A stretch of 64,000 bases of DNA. Source: Primula veris. Its lineage: Eukaryota > Streptophyta > Magnoliopsida > Ericales > Primulaceae. Positions 49,911-63,808 of this stretch are shown here, in pieces (position 1 is the stretch's first letter; each line of letters begins with the position of its first letter). The notes beneath the pieces were generated by a model that was given only the letters and a program-made list of their open reading frames with translations, did no database searches and had not been told where the DNA came from. Made by a program: the position numbers and the translations under genes. The DNA lies in contig OY821742.1 in the NCBI GenBank assembly GCA_963682055.1, positions 3,929,816 to 3,993,815 of the forward strand, read 5' to 3'.

Positions 49911-50798
49911 TTTGTGCGTTTTCATATTTTGTCCGCAATAGTCAGTTACAACTCACGCATGTAGTTAATCACAACTTGACAAAAACGTTACGTATTAACT
50001 GTTTATATAATTAGAGTTCAATTTAAGATAACTTAATCTATTTTTGACAGTATGATGACAAACAAAGAGGTTATAAGAACCTTGTAGTTCGTAACTTACG
50101 GATATTTTTTAAATTGTCATAAAAGAATCACCCTAATTTCAACTATAATAGCTGAATGATAAATTTTGTTGCATGTTATTTATGGTTGTACTTTGTCCAT
50201 ACTGGAAGAGATTAAATTAGGCTTAAGGTAAGAATATTACATATATTGGCAGATGTTAGGTCCTCTTTATCATTTATTCAATCATTAAAGACTTTCTTCT
50301 CTTGTTTTCCCTTTACTGTAAATGACGAGAAAATTTTGTAAAGATTTTCGTGTTCTTTTCGTTAACACCTCGTATATTTTTTATTTATTAATAAATGAAA
50401 AGACAATGAAATAAAATATATATTTCGTTTAGTAAACGAGATGATAATAATCAAATGCCCTTTTTGTTTTAAATTTCGTTTTCGTCTAATAATAAATAAA
50501 TATATATATATATATATATAATAAATGTATAGTAAAAATATTATTAATTTTAAAATTCATTATAAAAAAATATATAATGTGAGTTGTTAATTATATTACG
50601 TTGTAAGTTGTTGGTTCATGTAATAAAATCCAGTATAAAAAAATATGTAATTTTATTTCTTAATATAAATTAATCTAATTATCCGAGGCAATACGAAAAA
50701 AGTACGAAACGAGAAAAAACAAGTTCATAAGATGAAACGAAACAAAAATTTCATATCGTTAACGAAACGAAAAAAAAAAGTTTTTCCTTTCGTTCCGA
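49911..50798. other. Intergenic with AACGAAA-rich element at the D2 edge
   Basis: Mostly A/T-rich sequence with an AT microsatellite (50501-50520). From about 50330, short AACGAAAC and CGTTTCG motifs accumulate and run into D2 without interruption. D1 begins in the middle of this motif cluster. Confidence 0.5.
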
Positions 50799-51027
50799 AA
50801 ACGAAACGAAACGAAAACAAAAAATCTAAACGAAACGAAAACGAAATTGACTGTTTTCAACTCGTTTCGTTTCATTTTCAGCCCAATCTATATCTATGCT
50901 GAGTTAATAAGTCTAAAAATACGTTATTGGCAATTTGTTTAGATGTATTGTTTTATTTTTTAAAGAATTAGTTGTATATTTTAATATTGTTGTATTATAT
51001 GTCAACTGGAAGACAAAATATGATTTA

Positions 51028-51655
51028 CTTTTCTTTCTTGTCTTTATAAAATTTTGGTGACTTTATTTTAATTATTTTCAGAAGAGAAAAACTTATTTGA
51101 AAATCATTTGATGTTGAATAAGGCCTAGACGCGATAAGACCGACTGTGGTCTTTTTTTTTGCTATATTAAAAGCAATATTGCGAGACAACGACAATCGGA
51201 TGATACCGATAGTTTGCCAGTCTATAAGTGTCCACTCTTCATCTTTCCTACCCTCTGGCCTTTTGCTCGACAGAGACTGATACATATTTTACGGGTACGA
51301 TAATCTTCAATCTGCATCTTTCAGAAATCAATGTCCGCACCGTCGAACTTTTCGATTCTCATGTTTCCCTCATCTGCAGCCATCGCTCGCACTCGAATCT
51401 GACTTTTTGAATCGTTTATGAATTTTCATACTTTTTTCGACAAATTGTTGAAAACACTATTCATGTGAATAGTAACACCGAGAAAAGTACAGAATTTCCA
51501 ACTACCGCTTTGATACCACTTGTTAGGGAAAAAAAGTCGGTCTTTCTTTTCTAATCAGATTCGAAAAAATACGGAAACGTGACGATAAATAAATGACACA
51601 CGATATAATTTCTCCCAATTTCCGTAAAACATGTTATTAATCATGTTAATACTTT
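51028..51655 (-). mobile_element. LTR-retrotransposon remnant with primer site (D2)
   Basis: Copy of the D1 remnant. The primer-site complement is at 51507-51518 and the LTR edge TGTTAGGG at 51521. About 256 bases of the LTR side are missing compared with D1; the join reads GATATAATTTCTCCC. Confidence 0.6.
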
Positions 51656-51679
51656 GTATTACTCACCTACATCATCAAT

Positions 51680-51817
51680 GAAGCAGAATACCTGACTCAG
51701 AGTTAGAGTTACTCTGCTTCTATAGCCATTAGATCTGTTTAAATCTGTTACAGTTAATTTTTTTAAACAGATCCAATGTCTATGGAAACAGAATAGCTCT
51801 GACTCTGAGTCTGGTTC
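51680..51817. repeat. MITE-like long inverted repeat (D2)
   Basis: Same element as 10869-11013, with about ten bases lost from the right arm (GAGTCTGGTTCC instead of GAGTCAGCTACTCTGGTTCC). Confidence 0.7.
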
Positions 51818-52035
51818 CATCATCAATCAATCAATCAATCTCATGATCATCATAGCCAGCTCTTTCTTTACTTTAATTCTAGCCACGAGCAACTATCACA
51901 TGCTATGTAGGACACTAGGAGTCACAATCGTTCTATAAGAGTGAAAAGACAACCGCCCTACAGAGGTCTTGTAGGCAAAATTTTCTTTCTTACTATTAGT
52001 CCATCTAGGTGTAAGGAGGTAAGTGTATAAAAAAT

Positions 52036-52259
52036 ACAACCTCCATCCTAGCATTATTTATTTTCGTATAAATTTGACCGATAAATATTTCGTATTTAAA
52101 TTGTTGAAATCCAAATTTTTAAAATTTGTTCAAATAGTTTAACATTTGAATTATGTGATTAACTTTTGAAAATTTTGATTCCGACAAGTTAGATATGAGT
52201 TATTTGTCGGTTAAAATTATACGTAGTTTTATATAGTCTTAGCAATTTGGTACGGATGG
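52036..52259. mobile_element. Stowaway-like MITE (D2)
   Basis: Copy of 11232-11456. The left terminus has changed to AACCTCCATCC, so its end is further decayed. Confidence 0.65.
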
Positions 52260-53037
52260 AATAATAGTTTTATGTTTTTCATATAAAAAAAAGTTAACAT
52301 GTTCATATATATAATAACTAATGTGTGTGTTTACCTCAAAAATATCTTATAAATGAGGTAACCTACTTCAAGGCAGCTTTGATGGTAGTCTGGCATATTA
52401 GGGTCTCAAAGGTCGCTCAACACTAATGAATCTAAACTATGTATTATAAATTAAATAGAATACTATATGTATGTGGTTACTGCTTATCTTCCAAAAAAAT
52501 ATTAATGAATTTAAACCATATATTATAAATGAAATAAAATACCTTATAGTAGTTTTCCATGTAAATTTAGAGATATGGTCCCAAAGTACGAATACTTTGT
52601 ATTTGATCTCTGTGGTTTTGATTACACGACATACTAAACATACTATACAAAATGTATTGGCACAAATTTCAATCATCTATTTTATTGAACCAAACAAGGT
52701 ATGAGCGTCATGATATATACGCAATGGTGTCTTTAGACATTATAAAAAAAAAAAAAAAAAAATTTATTAACAATTTGTATGATATTATATGAGCTATTTC
52801 TGAAATTAGCAACGTTAAAAAAGTTGTTTTAGTGTTGTTAAATTTTTATCAGCAAGTTGTATAGTAACAAGTTAATTGTTGGTATTATGTTATTTACTTA
52901 TAGTTGGTGCATGAAACTATTAACAATCTAGATTATATGATTAACATTATTCCGATACATTATTTCGTTTATTTGAACCAATATCCGAGAAAAATAACAA
53001 ACACAAAATGATGATATATAATTAAACAAATACATGG

Positions 53038-56000
53038 TCATGCTTTCTCAAAAACATTTATATAAATTCCATCTCCAAAATCCAAAGCTGGATTTCGACT
53101 GATTTTTTCTCCACCTTTCTCCTTTGTCCACCTATTGAATGACCGAAATCAAGAGGGAAAAGGTAACCGAGGTCAATTTTGAAGATTTTAAATAACACTT
53201 TTTCAAAAAATAAAATCGTTAAGAGTGGAAAAAGCCAAACATTACCTATATTCTGTGCATAAAACATGAAAAAATATCGACATAAACACCCTACTGTATT
53301 CTGCACCCGAACATTGTCTCACTCCTACGCCGAAAGGCATAAAGTTCTTTGAAATAACACTTGACTCAAGTTCCTGATAGGAAAAGTTTATATTAAAATT
53401 CTAAAAGATTTTCTCGCCGATTAGATTATTTATTTAAAGGAATAACCTAATTTTTTGTACCTTCCAACGATGAGGACTAAATGCCAATGGATCTTTGTAA
53501 GTGTTAGGATTTAACTGTTGAGCAGAATAAGCAAGCATAATCGTCCAACCTTGGAGAATCATATAACCTACATGATGAGCGAAGCATTAAGAATGTGGTG
53601 TTAATTTTAGTCCAACTTTTATACAAACAGCATACTGCAATAAAAGTTGGTCCAGACCACTGTTTTAAAAAGCGTGCTTTATAGTGTAAAAAAAAACTCG
53701 ATTCAAAATTTAAAAAGCTTGTTTTCTTTTCTTTCCGTTAAAAGATGACTCTTTTTACGCTTTTACCATAACCATTCCCACCATGCTTTAGCTAAGATTT
53801 CGTTTTTCAAAACACTAGTTCACACAGCCAAAGCGGAGTAGCTAAGCTCTTTCAAAGCTAGCTATAAGCCTATACCATTAATGAGTATATCTTCTTTTGC
53901 TCTACGTAAACTTCCCGGTAAGAAGTTTGCTAGCCTAAGGACTTCATTAATGACCTGGAATTTCAAATAACACAAATATTTAATATTCATTCAACATAGA
54001 ATAAGAAACCAAAACCATGATCTAGACCATATAAAAGGTAAAAGTACCTGCAATGTGAAAGTCGTCGATTTATAATCACTCCAAGTGAGAGGAACTCCAG
54101 GTTTTCTCTTTTCGAGTATCTCCTCATGCTCAACCTTTTAAAAGAAAAATTAAACATAGTGGCACAACTTTCAACTATATATGCGAAGGAACTTTGATAG
54201 ATATATATAAAACTCAAAGAAGTTATGATTTACCCTTAGTTCCTCGACAATCAAAGAATGTTCGGAGAGCAATTGAAAAGCTAATGTTAGGGTTGTTGAA
54301 AGGGTCTCTGACGAGGCAAATAAAACGGCAAAGACAAAATGAATTGCAAAATCTTCTGATAAGAATGTTTCTGTTTTCATATCGTGGATTACTTGATCCA
54401 GTAGATCTCCCGGATAGTTCTCTGGCGAGTTAAGTTTCTCAAGGATCTTCTTCCTTATAGCTTTTACTACCAAATCCTTTTTCTGCAATGATATTGAACA
54501 ATTTTAATGACAATAAAACACAACAGACATGAAGTAAAAAGTCACTATGGCTGATTAATAACCTCTTAGTACCTTTAAAGTCTCATGGAATACAGTTCCC
54601 CGGATGTTTAGAGGAAAGGATATTAAACTTTGGAAAAAATCAACGAAACAGTCACTTAAATCATCCGAGCCATTAGCCTCGTCGTAATTGAACAATTGCT
54701 TAGCCATGAAATTAACAACCATCTGACCATCACAAGAATTGGGATACTATTATGTGAACAATAGATGAAATAAAATGTATAGAAACATTTCTTCATAGAG
54801 GTCAGGCCAAAAAAGAAATAAGGCAAGCCTCATCGGTACATCTTATATTATCTTTAGTGAATGCGATGATTACATATAGAAATAATATATTTACTTATAG
54901 TAAGTACCTAAACAAATGGATAAAATATTGAAAGTTCATAAATGGATAAAACCTCTTATTAATGCAGACGAATTGTTGAATATGTTATAATCAGTAGTTA
55001 AACAAAGGATAAAATTAATTTAAAATGACTACGAGATCATATACCTTTGCTACGGCTTTCTTAACATTTACTGAACCCTCTTTGGACCAATTACTTAGAG
55101 TTTCTTGAATCAATATCTCTATTTGTGGAAGCAACTTTTCCTTGAGGCTCTCAGCACCAAAACATGTCATGCATGTCCGTCGTACGTATCGATGAGAAGG
55201 TGTTAAAGAATCTGCCTTTACCTCCCCGTACTTGCTAAATATTTTCATAAAATTGTTTAAATACCAGAGTTCTACCGATTTCCCTTCTTGCAAATATAGA
55301 TAATGGTTCACTTCAGGATCAGCAGACACCACAACAGGATTACTAACTAAATTGGTTTTAAATATTAGCCCATACCTAAAGAAAATGAATGAAAACAGTA
55401 AATAAACAACGTTAGAAGTTTGACATCATCCTGTTTGCAGCCAATGCAATCGGAATTAATCTAGCCTCAATGTCGCACTTTTGGGAGTACGGCGTTGAGT
55501 TTTATTTATTTATTTTTTACAATTTTGAAAAATTAAAATTGTTAAAAAGTTATTTTATAAATGAAAAAAATTAAGTATTAGAAATAATATATTTAAGTTT
55601 TACAAATTACAAAACTCAGTTTTACAACCAATATTTGATGTGTTTTATTAAAATATTGTCCACAAACTCATTTTTTACAAACCAACTTATATTAAATCCA
55701 TGTTTTTTTTATTGTTCAGATTAAAACAGAAAAATAAAGAATAATCTCAGAGACTTAATAATTAAAGATAAAACATTTGTATAATTACAAGTTGTACGTA
55801 GTTGATAATACAATTTTGCTTGTGGAAATAGTTGAGGGGAGCATTACTTTGGTAAAAAAAAAAACTCGCAAATACTACATAAATTTATAATTGGTTGGCA
55901 GCCAAAAAATAATACAGTACTTGATTACCTTTGAATTCTTTTCTTGACAAATGGGTGGATATCTAAAGATCGCCCAGGTATGAGAAGTTCAAAGGTCTCA

Positions 56001-56143
56001 CCAATCAAGGGTAACCCCATAGACCCGGGGGGTAAAGTTCCATTTTTGTACTTAGGGTTTTTCCACTTGTAAATCCAATGGGTTACTATTATGATGAAAA
56101 AGGCCAAAACATAAATTATCACTCCAGTGCCAGTGGGCAACAT
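53038..56143 (-). CDS. Cytochrome P450, CYP87 family (copy 2)
   Basis: Nine exons as in copy 1: 55929-56143, 55045-55375, 54573-54722, 54234-54482, 54048-54134, 53876-53954, 53461-53567, 53246-53373, 53038-53131. Every exon has the same length as in copy 1, giving 479 aa. By hand comparison there are five amino-acid differences (copy 1 to copy 2): Gly to Ser in exon 2 (VGNPV to VSNPV), Glu to Lys in exon 4 (AIREK to AIRKK), Met to Thr in exon 5 (YKSMTF to YKSTTF), Pro to Leu in exon 7 (GYMIPQGW to GYMILQGW) and Thr to Ile in exon 8 (FMSTFF to FMSIFF). About eleven changes are silent. The heme loop, ExxR and I-helix are unchanged. The Pro to Leu change hits a highly conserved P450 position, so activity could differ. 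No stop or frameshift was found. Confidence 0.9.
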
Positions 56144-57399
56144 GTTTAATATTTGCTTACGTACACTAGTAAAATATTGTTTGAGAGCCAACAAAAAATT
56201 GAATGTTTTTGGTAAGCTTTTGATAGAAGCTAGAAGCAAGGATAATGTCAATTTATACCAAGTTTGTTTCTACCTAATAGGAGTATAAAAAGATGAATTA
56301 TACATATAAGCAGCTGTACTCCTTTTATCTTGTCGTAACATAAGCTACTTGTTTGAAGAAAAACAAATCATGCAAATAGAAAAAGGTGATGGATGGTGTC
56401 ATCCACGTTAATATTAAAATAAAATAAAAACTCTATTGAGCATGTCTCCGTCCAATTTTTTGTTTGTACAATCGTATGTTAGGGAATCAGGAAATCAAAC
56501 GTATTTGAAGAAATAAAAGAATGTAAATCGCACACACAATTTAACTTGATCACAAAACTATGGTTCTCTCACAAATAGAATTCATGTAATAATTAAAATA
56601 TAAGATAGGTGAGACATATATAGAACTCATAGTGGTCTTATTACAATTTTTAATAATATGGGATAATTAGTGAATGTGACCAAAACAAATTTGGCTTCAC
56701 AACTCAACATGGTAATGATTATGTGTACTTTAAAAGCACTACCCCAATTTTTATGTTTGATTGATTGAATCTATGAAATGCTAAAATAAACGCCAAAACT
56801 AGCGCAATAGAAGTGAAATCTAATTGGTCAATAGTTTCTTTACAAACAATCGCATTGATAGATGGCCGTGTTATTTTGGGAAATCTCTATAATCAATTGA
56901 TCTAAATGGAACCCCCCGTGGTAATTGACTTAATTGATTTTCTCTTGAGTATCGACTCCTAATTGGACCCATGGAATTTGAACCACCATTAGATTTCGGA
57001 CCGGAGGACAATTTGGGATCGGGGTTCGCTTTTGTGTCAACCTTTTCAACTTGGTATGGATTTCACCTTATTGATATATCTTTACTCAAATTTCATTTGC
57101 TTCGGCTTATGCCTTTCGGGTATGTGGATGTGGGTTTTGTTTAATTTGCAATGAATTTTTTGAGCATTATGTCGCATACTATGAAATTAATTTTTTGGGT
57201 TTTAATTAGCTCTTATTTTTGGGGATTTCTTGTTTATTGAAACTCGATCGGACTAAGGTTGTGACTGAAGTTTGGTTTGCATGAGCGGTTTTGCCATCTG
57301 GTGATGGTTAATTCGGGTGTTTTGATGTTTTTGTAGTTTGCTTTGAGAAAATCTGAATTCCGAGTAAGATTGTATTTTATTTCCTCTGATGGAATATTG

Positions 57400-58561
57400 T
57401 GTTGGAAAACATGTAAAAAAAACATGGTTATTTCTGAATGGTCACATGACCAACTTTGAGTCAAGATTTCATGCGACAACGTTTGACTTTTGATGCCTTA
57501 CTCAATATGGATAAATATCTCGTGTAACGAGCTTCGTAACGGTATGTCGCATGACCTATTCGGAGAATGGGTGTGAATGAAAATTGGGTTTAAAGATTGG
57601 GTCTCGGAGGAGGCAAAATCCGAAATGTTGAAAAATGATGGGAAGTAGATTAAATGACATTTAATCATTCCACATTGGGAAAATGTGAAGACATTTTCCA
57701 AGCTAACCTTATAATTAAGCAGCTCTCTCACATCATTTTACACAACACATAATCTCTCAAAAAACATTACACTTTAGTAAAAGAGAGTCACCCACCAACA
57801 GTTCGAGCTTGACTTGTCGCCAGTTTCCGACAAGTCATCTGAGACGTTATACTTTGAGATCGAAGCGCCAACACAACCAGAAACCTTAAAGGTGGTCGTG
57901 AATATCGGTTAAGGGCAGACTGTTTAACAGTTGCCTCGTCTGTTTTTTAAATTTTGTTCTCATTTCATGTTTTTATTTATTTATTTAATTTCAGTACCTT
58001 TTCTTTTTTATAATTTAATTTTAGTACTTTTCTTTTCTGTAATTTAATTTCAGTAATTTTCTTTTCTATATTTTAATTACAGCAATTTACTTTCTGTAAT
58101 TTAATTTCAGTACTTTTCTTTTCTGTAATTTAATTTCATTACTTTTCTGTATTTTAATTCCAGCAATTTACTTTCTGTAATTTCAATTCTGTCTTTCATT
58201 TTTGTAATTCTTATTCTGTTCTGTAATTTATTTTCTAGTTCTGTTATTTTCTTTATTTACAGAAACAGTCCAGCGGTTTAGTAATTATACTATTCTGTAT
58301 TGCAGTTTCTTTTAATTAATAAAAAGTCCAGCAGTTTAGTTTTATACTATTCTGTCTGACAGTTTCGTTTAATTACAAACCAATCTATCAGTTTAATAAC
58401 TTATATTATTCTGTCTAGAATTTTATTTAATTGCATTTACATTCTGCAAGTGTCGGAATATTGTAATAGAGTCACATTCCGTTTAATAGAAATAAAATTG
58501 TTTATTTTTTTTTTATACCTTGCATTTTAAATTATTGTTTTTACGTACAACAAAACCAACA
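57400..58561 (+). mobile_element. Solo copia LTR with 5-bp target duplication (D2)
   Basis: Same insertion as 16626-17788: TGTTGG start, CCAACA end, TATTG at 57395-57399 and 58562-58566. It was carried along in the segmental duplication. Confidence 0.93.
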
Positions 58562-59562
58562 TATTGTATATTGTGATCACTTGATGTATAAATTTTGAGT
58601 AGGAAACGGACTGATATGCTGAATAATTAGCTTGAGAATAGTTTTGTTTTTTCCTAAAGGCCTCATGACAACTTAAACATTAATTTCACACGTCTTTGCC
58701 TTTTTCCAACAAGCTTCTTCAAAATTTGGATTTCTTCAAAGGGATCACTTTAAGGTAGATACAGTTAGTGTCTTCAATAAATTACTCTTAATTAAGTTTC
58801 TTTAGACGTTTTTCATTATCTTTGTTTATGCTAAGTGTAATTATGTTTCTGAAAGTAATTTGTGGAGTACCATCTATAATTTAAACCTTGATTAGTTCTA
58901 ATACTTGGCTAGTTATGGGTGATTTCAATACAATTAGCTAGAAATGATTATGAAAAATATGCCATATATTTTTTTTGTAAGAAAAGGAGACTATAAATAG
59001 TGTCCATCAAACCTATTCATAAAATATACAACAGTTCATTCATGAAAAGGTGTGACTGTTGAAAATATAAATAGCTGGGGCCAATTTGAGACCACTTTTA
59101 TTCACAATAATTGTATTTTTTGTCCAAAATTCCAAATGAGAAATTTATTATAAACCAATTTATAATAAAATTCTCTTTTCTCTCCTTTGATCCCACTCAT
59201 TTCTTTGACTTGATAAATGTGAAACAAGAAATGGTATAATCACCGAATACAGACCATAAGGAAATTGTTGTAAAAGTTAACAAAATATGCAGAGAGAGCC
59301 TGAAATATTATGCAAATAGACATTAATTATGTAAGATTTGAGAGTACACGTTCACCCTAAATTAATTACAGAGCATATGATTTATATAAAAGTAATCCAC
59401 CCTTTTATTTCACTTCAACATACATAACAAAAGATAAATACTTTAATTGAGGAAATGGGAAAGCAAACATATGATGACCTTAAAAAAGAATGTAACATTC
59501 AATAAGTAAAACTTGGACCCTGAAAAAATGGAGAGCTTAAAACACCAAAAGGATGTACTTAA

Positions 59563-61514
59563 TCAGGGGCTATTTAAGTGAAGCCGAATAGGGAATCCTT
59601 CGGTTGGCCTTGGTACTGGGTCATACACAATTTTCTCATCGGAAATGAGCTTCTCCCATTTGAACTTTGTCACAACATTATGCATGAAAACAAGTACTAC
59701 AACCCTAGCATACTCATTGCCAGGACACATTCGAGGTCCACTTCCGAAAGGCAAGAATGTAAACGGAGGCGGTATATTTCCTTCAAATCTGGAGGGCTCA
59801 AATTTTTCTGGACTTGGGAAATGGTCATCATTTTTATGTGTGAAATTTGTCATCCAAGCCATCTATATAAGAATAATTAAACATCAATAGAGGTTCTAAT
59901 ACTTCAAGATGCAAAAGAAAATACACATTAATAGCTTACCTTCCACCCTTTTGGAATAGTATATCCAGCAAATTCAATATCAGTAATAGCTTCTTTAAAA
60001 CCTCCAAAACTCGGTGGGCGTAGCCTCATGACTTCATTCATAACATTTCGAGAATATCTCATCTTACTTATGTCCTCCCAATTAAGTAATTCGTTTGGCT
60101 TCTTGGTTTTTGCTATCTCCATTTGCTCTATTTTTGCATGCACAAAAATGATTATAAAAATAAAATGCATGAATTGTAATCTTTGTTTATATCAAATTTA
60201 TCACGACGATTTACATACGAGATTTTCTCCGGTTAAAGTTGCCAGTAGTTTTGTATGGGGAGAACAAAATTATAAATGATTACTTCCAATTGGAAACATA
60301 AAAAGAATAACCGCTGAAGACTTAAAGAAAATTTCTAGTCATGCCATGATTTCTAAAAACCAAACGTTAAAAGTGTTTTGAAAACCAGAAACTTAGCTAA
60401 ATTGCTTTTTAAAACCTAACTTTTGTTGGTGTAAAAAAGTAGAAAACGCCCTTTCTGCTTTTTTTAAGCTATGAACTGAGTTTTTTTTATCGAGTTTTCA
60501 GTGGAGCTTTTACTTTGTAGCGAGGTTTTCAAAACATGGTTATGATAGTTTACCTTTTCGGACCTCATCGTACACAAGGGGGAATTCCGCCAAGTACATC
60601 ATAGTGAATGTCAAGACAGCATCAACTGTGTGGGTACTTGCAAAAACCAATCCAATTAGATGACTAGATATGTCATATTCACTCATGAATTCACCTGTAT
60701 CATAATTTGCTAGGAGAAAACTAGACAGTATATCCTTTTTCATAGCTCCAGTGTTTTTTTCTGAAAGTTCTATTTTTCTTTGCTTTATTACCCCTTGTAA
60801 TAGCTCTTTTCTAACTGCATCGGCGGCCTTTACAGCACCGTAAAATCTTGTCCCTGGAAGATTAATTGCCGGTGAAATGACACCTTTCACTATAATGGCA
60901 ATCTTCTTTGAAAGGGATTTGATTTTCTCAAGATCCTTGATACACAAAAGAACTCGACAAGCTATTGCATACGTATACTTTGAAGCAGCGTCCCTAACCG
61001 TCAATTCCTTCCCATCTTCCCAGTCACTCTCGATATGTTGCTTCATTATCGTGTCCATAATGGGGACATACCTTTGAAGAGCTTCCGCCTTGAGGAATGG
61101 GTGAATGATCTGGCGGAACAATCTATCTGATTCTTCGGCATTGCCAGATTTTGTAAATACTTTGCTCATCGAACTTGGTACCCATGTTCGGACTTTTTTC
61201 TCCTCGTTGGAGAACAAGAACTTATTCCCCTCCACAGCGCCAAGAATCACCATAGGCTGTCCTAGTATTGATGTCTTTATGACTTTGGAAGAGTGTTTGG
61301 TCATCCGATTTGTAATGAACTTCTCTAGAATTCCATTATTTAGCTTGAAGAAGAAATCCAATGTTTCCCCAATTAGAGGGAAACCGAAACTTCCAGGTGG
61401 GAGTGGAAACTTCCGGTTTCGGGTGCTTTGTGGCTTGATGAAACGATATACAGTAATTGGAAAAAGGAAAATAACACATAATAAAAGAGAATTAAGAAGA
61501 AAGGAGAACACCAT
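59563..61514 (-). CDS. Cytochrome P450, CYP716-type (copy 2)
   Basis: Three exons, 60554-61514, 59940-60127 and 59563-59862, equal in length to copy 1, giving 482 aa. The encoded protein is identical to copy 1 and no base change was seen in the exons. It includes the unusual I-helix FASTHTVD with His in place of the acidic residue, the ExxR motif in EVMRLRPP and the heme loop [10 protein letters not shown]. Identity of both copies at this motif argues against a sequencing error and for a fixed feature. The TATA box and about 400 bases upstream are also nearly unchanged, so both copies may be expressed in the same way. Confidence 0.88.
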
Positions 61515-61580
61515 TCTGACTAGCTGTGACAGCTATATTTTTCTATTGTGCGATGAGTAATGTAATAAATGTGGATTGGG

Positions 61581-61587
61581 TATATAT
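61581..61587 (-). promoter_or_regulatory. TATA box of the CYP716-type gene (D2)
   Basis: TATATAT on the minus strand about 67-73 bases before the ATG at 61514, conserved with D1. Confidence 0.55.
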
Positions 61588-61923
61588 TGGACTAATTGGA
61601 GATCAAGTCTTCCCGTGTTCAATTATTTGATGTAGGTTTAATTTTACTTGCTCTTTTTTATTAATGGGCAAACAAGTTTCTATAATATAATTTAAATAAC
61701 CTAGACATTATTGTAGGAACGGTTTTTGGGTTTGTTACGGTGAAAACCTAATCAATAATTGATGATAATATAAATTAAAAGAGCTTGTTTGGGCCAATAG
61801 ATATGATATATTTTATAATACTCACAATATAGATATTTTTGCCATACTCAAAAGTATACTCATTTGCGAGGTGGAAAGAGATAATTGTTTATTTACTCCG
61901 TTTGCGCATAGGAGATTTAAATG

Positions 61924-62135
61924 AGTCTGGATTTTTCGACTGCAAAAAATATATTTTCACGTCAAAACCGTAATTCTAAACTACATATCATAATTCAGAA
62001 TTACGGTTTATCTTTTTTTATTTTTATTTTTAAAAATAAAATAAAAAGCTAAACCTTAAATCAAAATTACGGTTTGTAATTACGATATACGGTTTTGGCA
62101 TGAAAACAGATTTTTTACAGTCGAAAAATCCAGTC
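61924..62135. mobile_element. MITE with about 25-bp terminal inverted repeats (D2)
   Basis: Copy of 21161-21371 with the same ends (GTCTGGATTTTTCGACTGCA and its partner). Confidence 0.75.
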
Positions 62136-62203
62136 TCGACTTGAATATACTATATGATACTATTGATTGCATTTATCTATCCATAAGTATTGAACACATA
62201 AAA

Positions 62204-62879
62204 GGCCCTCTTCATGGGGCGGGTAGACACAGAGTTACCCCTAGGAGACGGGAAAATGTCCCTCTCCAGGAGCAGGGTGACAAAGAGTCACCCCCGCTGA
62301 AAGACGAGAAAGTATTAATAAGGAAAATATATAAGATATCCCACGATAGGAATGAATTGAACATAAAAGGAAATCGGAATTTCCTATAAAAATATTGTAA
62401 CGAGGTAAAAGATCTCAAAAAACCCTATCATTCTTACACTTATGCAATTATTTCTCTCTTAAAAGACGTGTATTTAATGTTAGGCATCGGAGTGTGATAG
62501 GTCGAGGTTTTCTTTCACGTTAGTTTCGTCTTTGTTTCGTCTTTGTTTGATATTATTATTGATAGCTCAGGCTTAACCTCAGAATATAAAAAAAGGTATG
62601 AACTACTCGTAAAATAGCTAGCATGACTAGGCATTTATGTTTGAACTCCGTCAATATTCTTTCTTCGTTGATATGTAACTAATTAAGTGTCCATATTTCA
62701 CTGTATTACTCGTTTATCTCCGATACATACATTTAGGGGAAAGACATTACGGGTTGAGATTAAGGGGTAACACTCATCTCCTTTCTATCCAGATTACATC
62801 AACAGATCTAGTTAACAATAAAATAAAATAAAAAACTTAAAGAAACAACCTACTACAACTTATAACTTATAACTCAGAT
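62204..62879 (+). mobile_element. LTR fragment, probably Ty3/gypsy, longer copy (D2)
   Basis: The first part equals 21440-21712. The part 62476-62879 is absent from D1 and begins AATGTTAGGCATCGGAGTG, a pattern seen near the 3' end of plant gypsy-type LTRs. D2 thus keeps the older state and D1 suffered a deletion. Confidence 0.5.
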
Positions 62880-63652
62880 TAAGAGGGGTTTAATAAATAA
62901 AAATATGGGGTTTTCCCCACCAATTATATAAATAAAAAACTAAGTAAACGACCTGCAACAACATTGAACTGAATTTTGAACAACTAAGTTTCAAATTCTG
63001 ATTAAAACTAGAACCAGGCTAGATTATAATCAAAAAAATTAAGGAGATTGCTTGTTTTTACAAAACTACTTTTGTGAAAACCCGTATTTTTATTTTAATA
63101 TATATATTTACAAATGTTTAATATTTGATGATTGTTTCAGTATTTTTGGCTACAAGGAGGGCTAGTTAGTATTTAGCAATCATTAAGTGACCAGATTACT
63201 TAATAATAAGGTTTTGTAATTAAGATAGAGTTAAATGGAATTTTACATTGGTTGTGACGTTAGAATTAGATGAATGAAAATAAGTGAGGAATATTATGTA
63301 ATGTGTCGGTTTCAAATGTTTGGAAAATCAATATTAATTGTACTTAGCAATGAGTTACTAATGTAATTAGTTATAGCAATGTGTGCATGATGTAAATGGT
63401 TAATGCCATTATGGTAACTTTATTGCCTTTGATATGTGCCCGTTTATTTTGTCTGCCTAGATATATATAATTATATATACATGCAACACAAACATTAGCA
63501 ATACTAAGTTACATCAACCTATATTTTCCTTTAATTTATCCATAAACTCTGATTTCTTTGCTTTCTTATAGTATGTGAATATGTGGACACATAAATACTA
63601 TAAAAATAGATAGAATAGATAAATATATATAAAAGCGATCATCCAACACACA

Positions 63653-63808
63653 ATGAGATCAAGAGCTTTTAACATGGGTTTAGTGAATGAATATTTTTAT
63701 TTTTGCTTTTATTCATGGAGGTTCATAACAGTTTTGGTAGCCGGGTTGTTAGCTCCAGATGATGTGCAAAATGGTCTCGGTTATTTTATCATCTTTCAAA
63801 TTAGGTGA
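63653..63808 (+). CDS. Small ORF or first exon of unknown gene (D2)
   Basis: Same 51-codon frame as 22488-22643, with the same upstream TATA-like stretch and the AG|GTGAGT donor overlapping the stop. Two base differences from D1 (CTG to TTG and CTG to CTC) are both silent leucine changes. Function unknown. Confidence 0.35.
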   Translation: MRSRAFNMGLVNEYFYFCFYSWRFITVLVAGLLAPDDVQNGLGYFIIFQIR

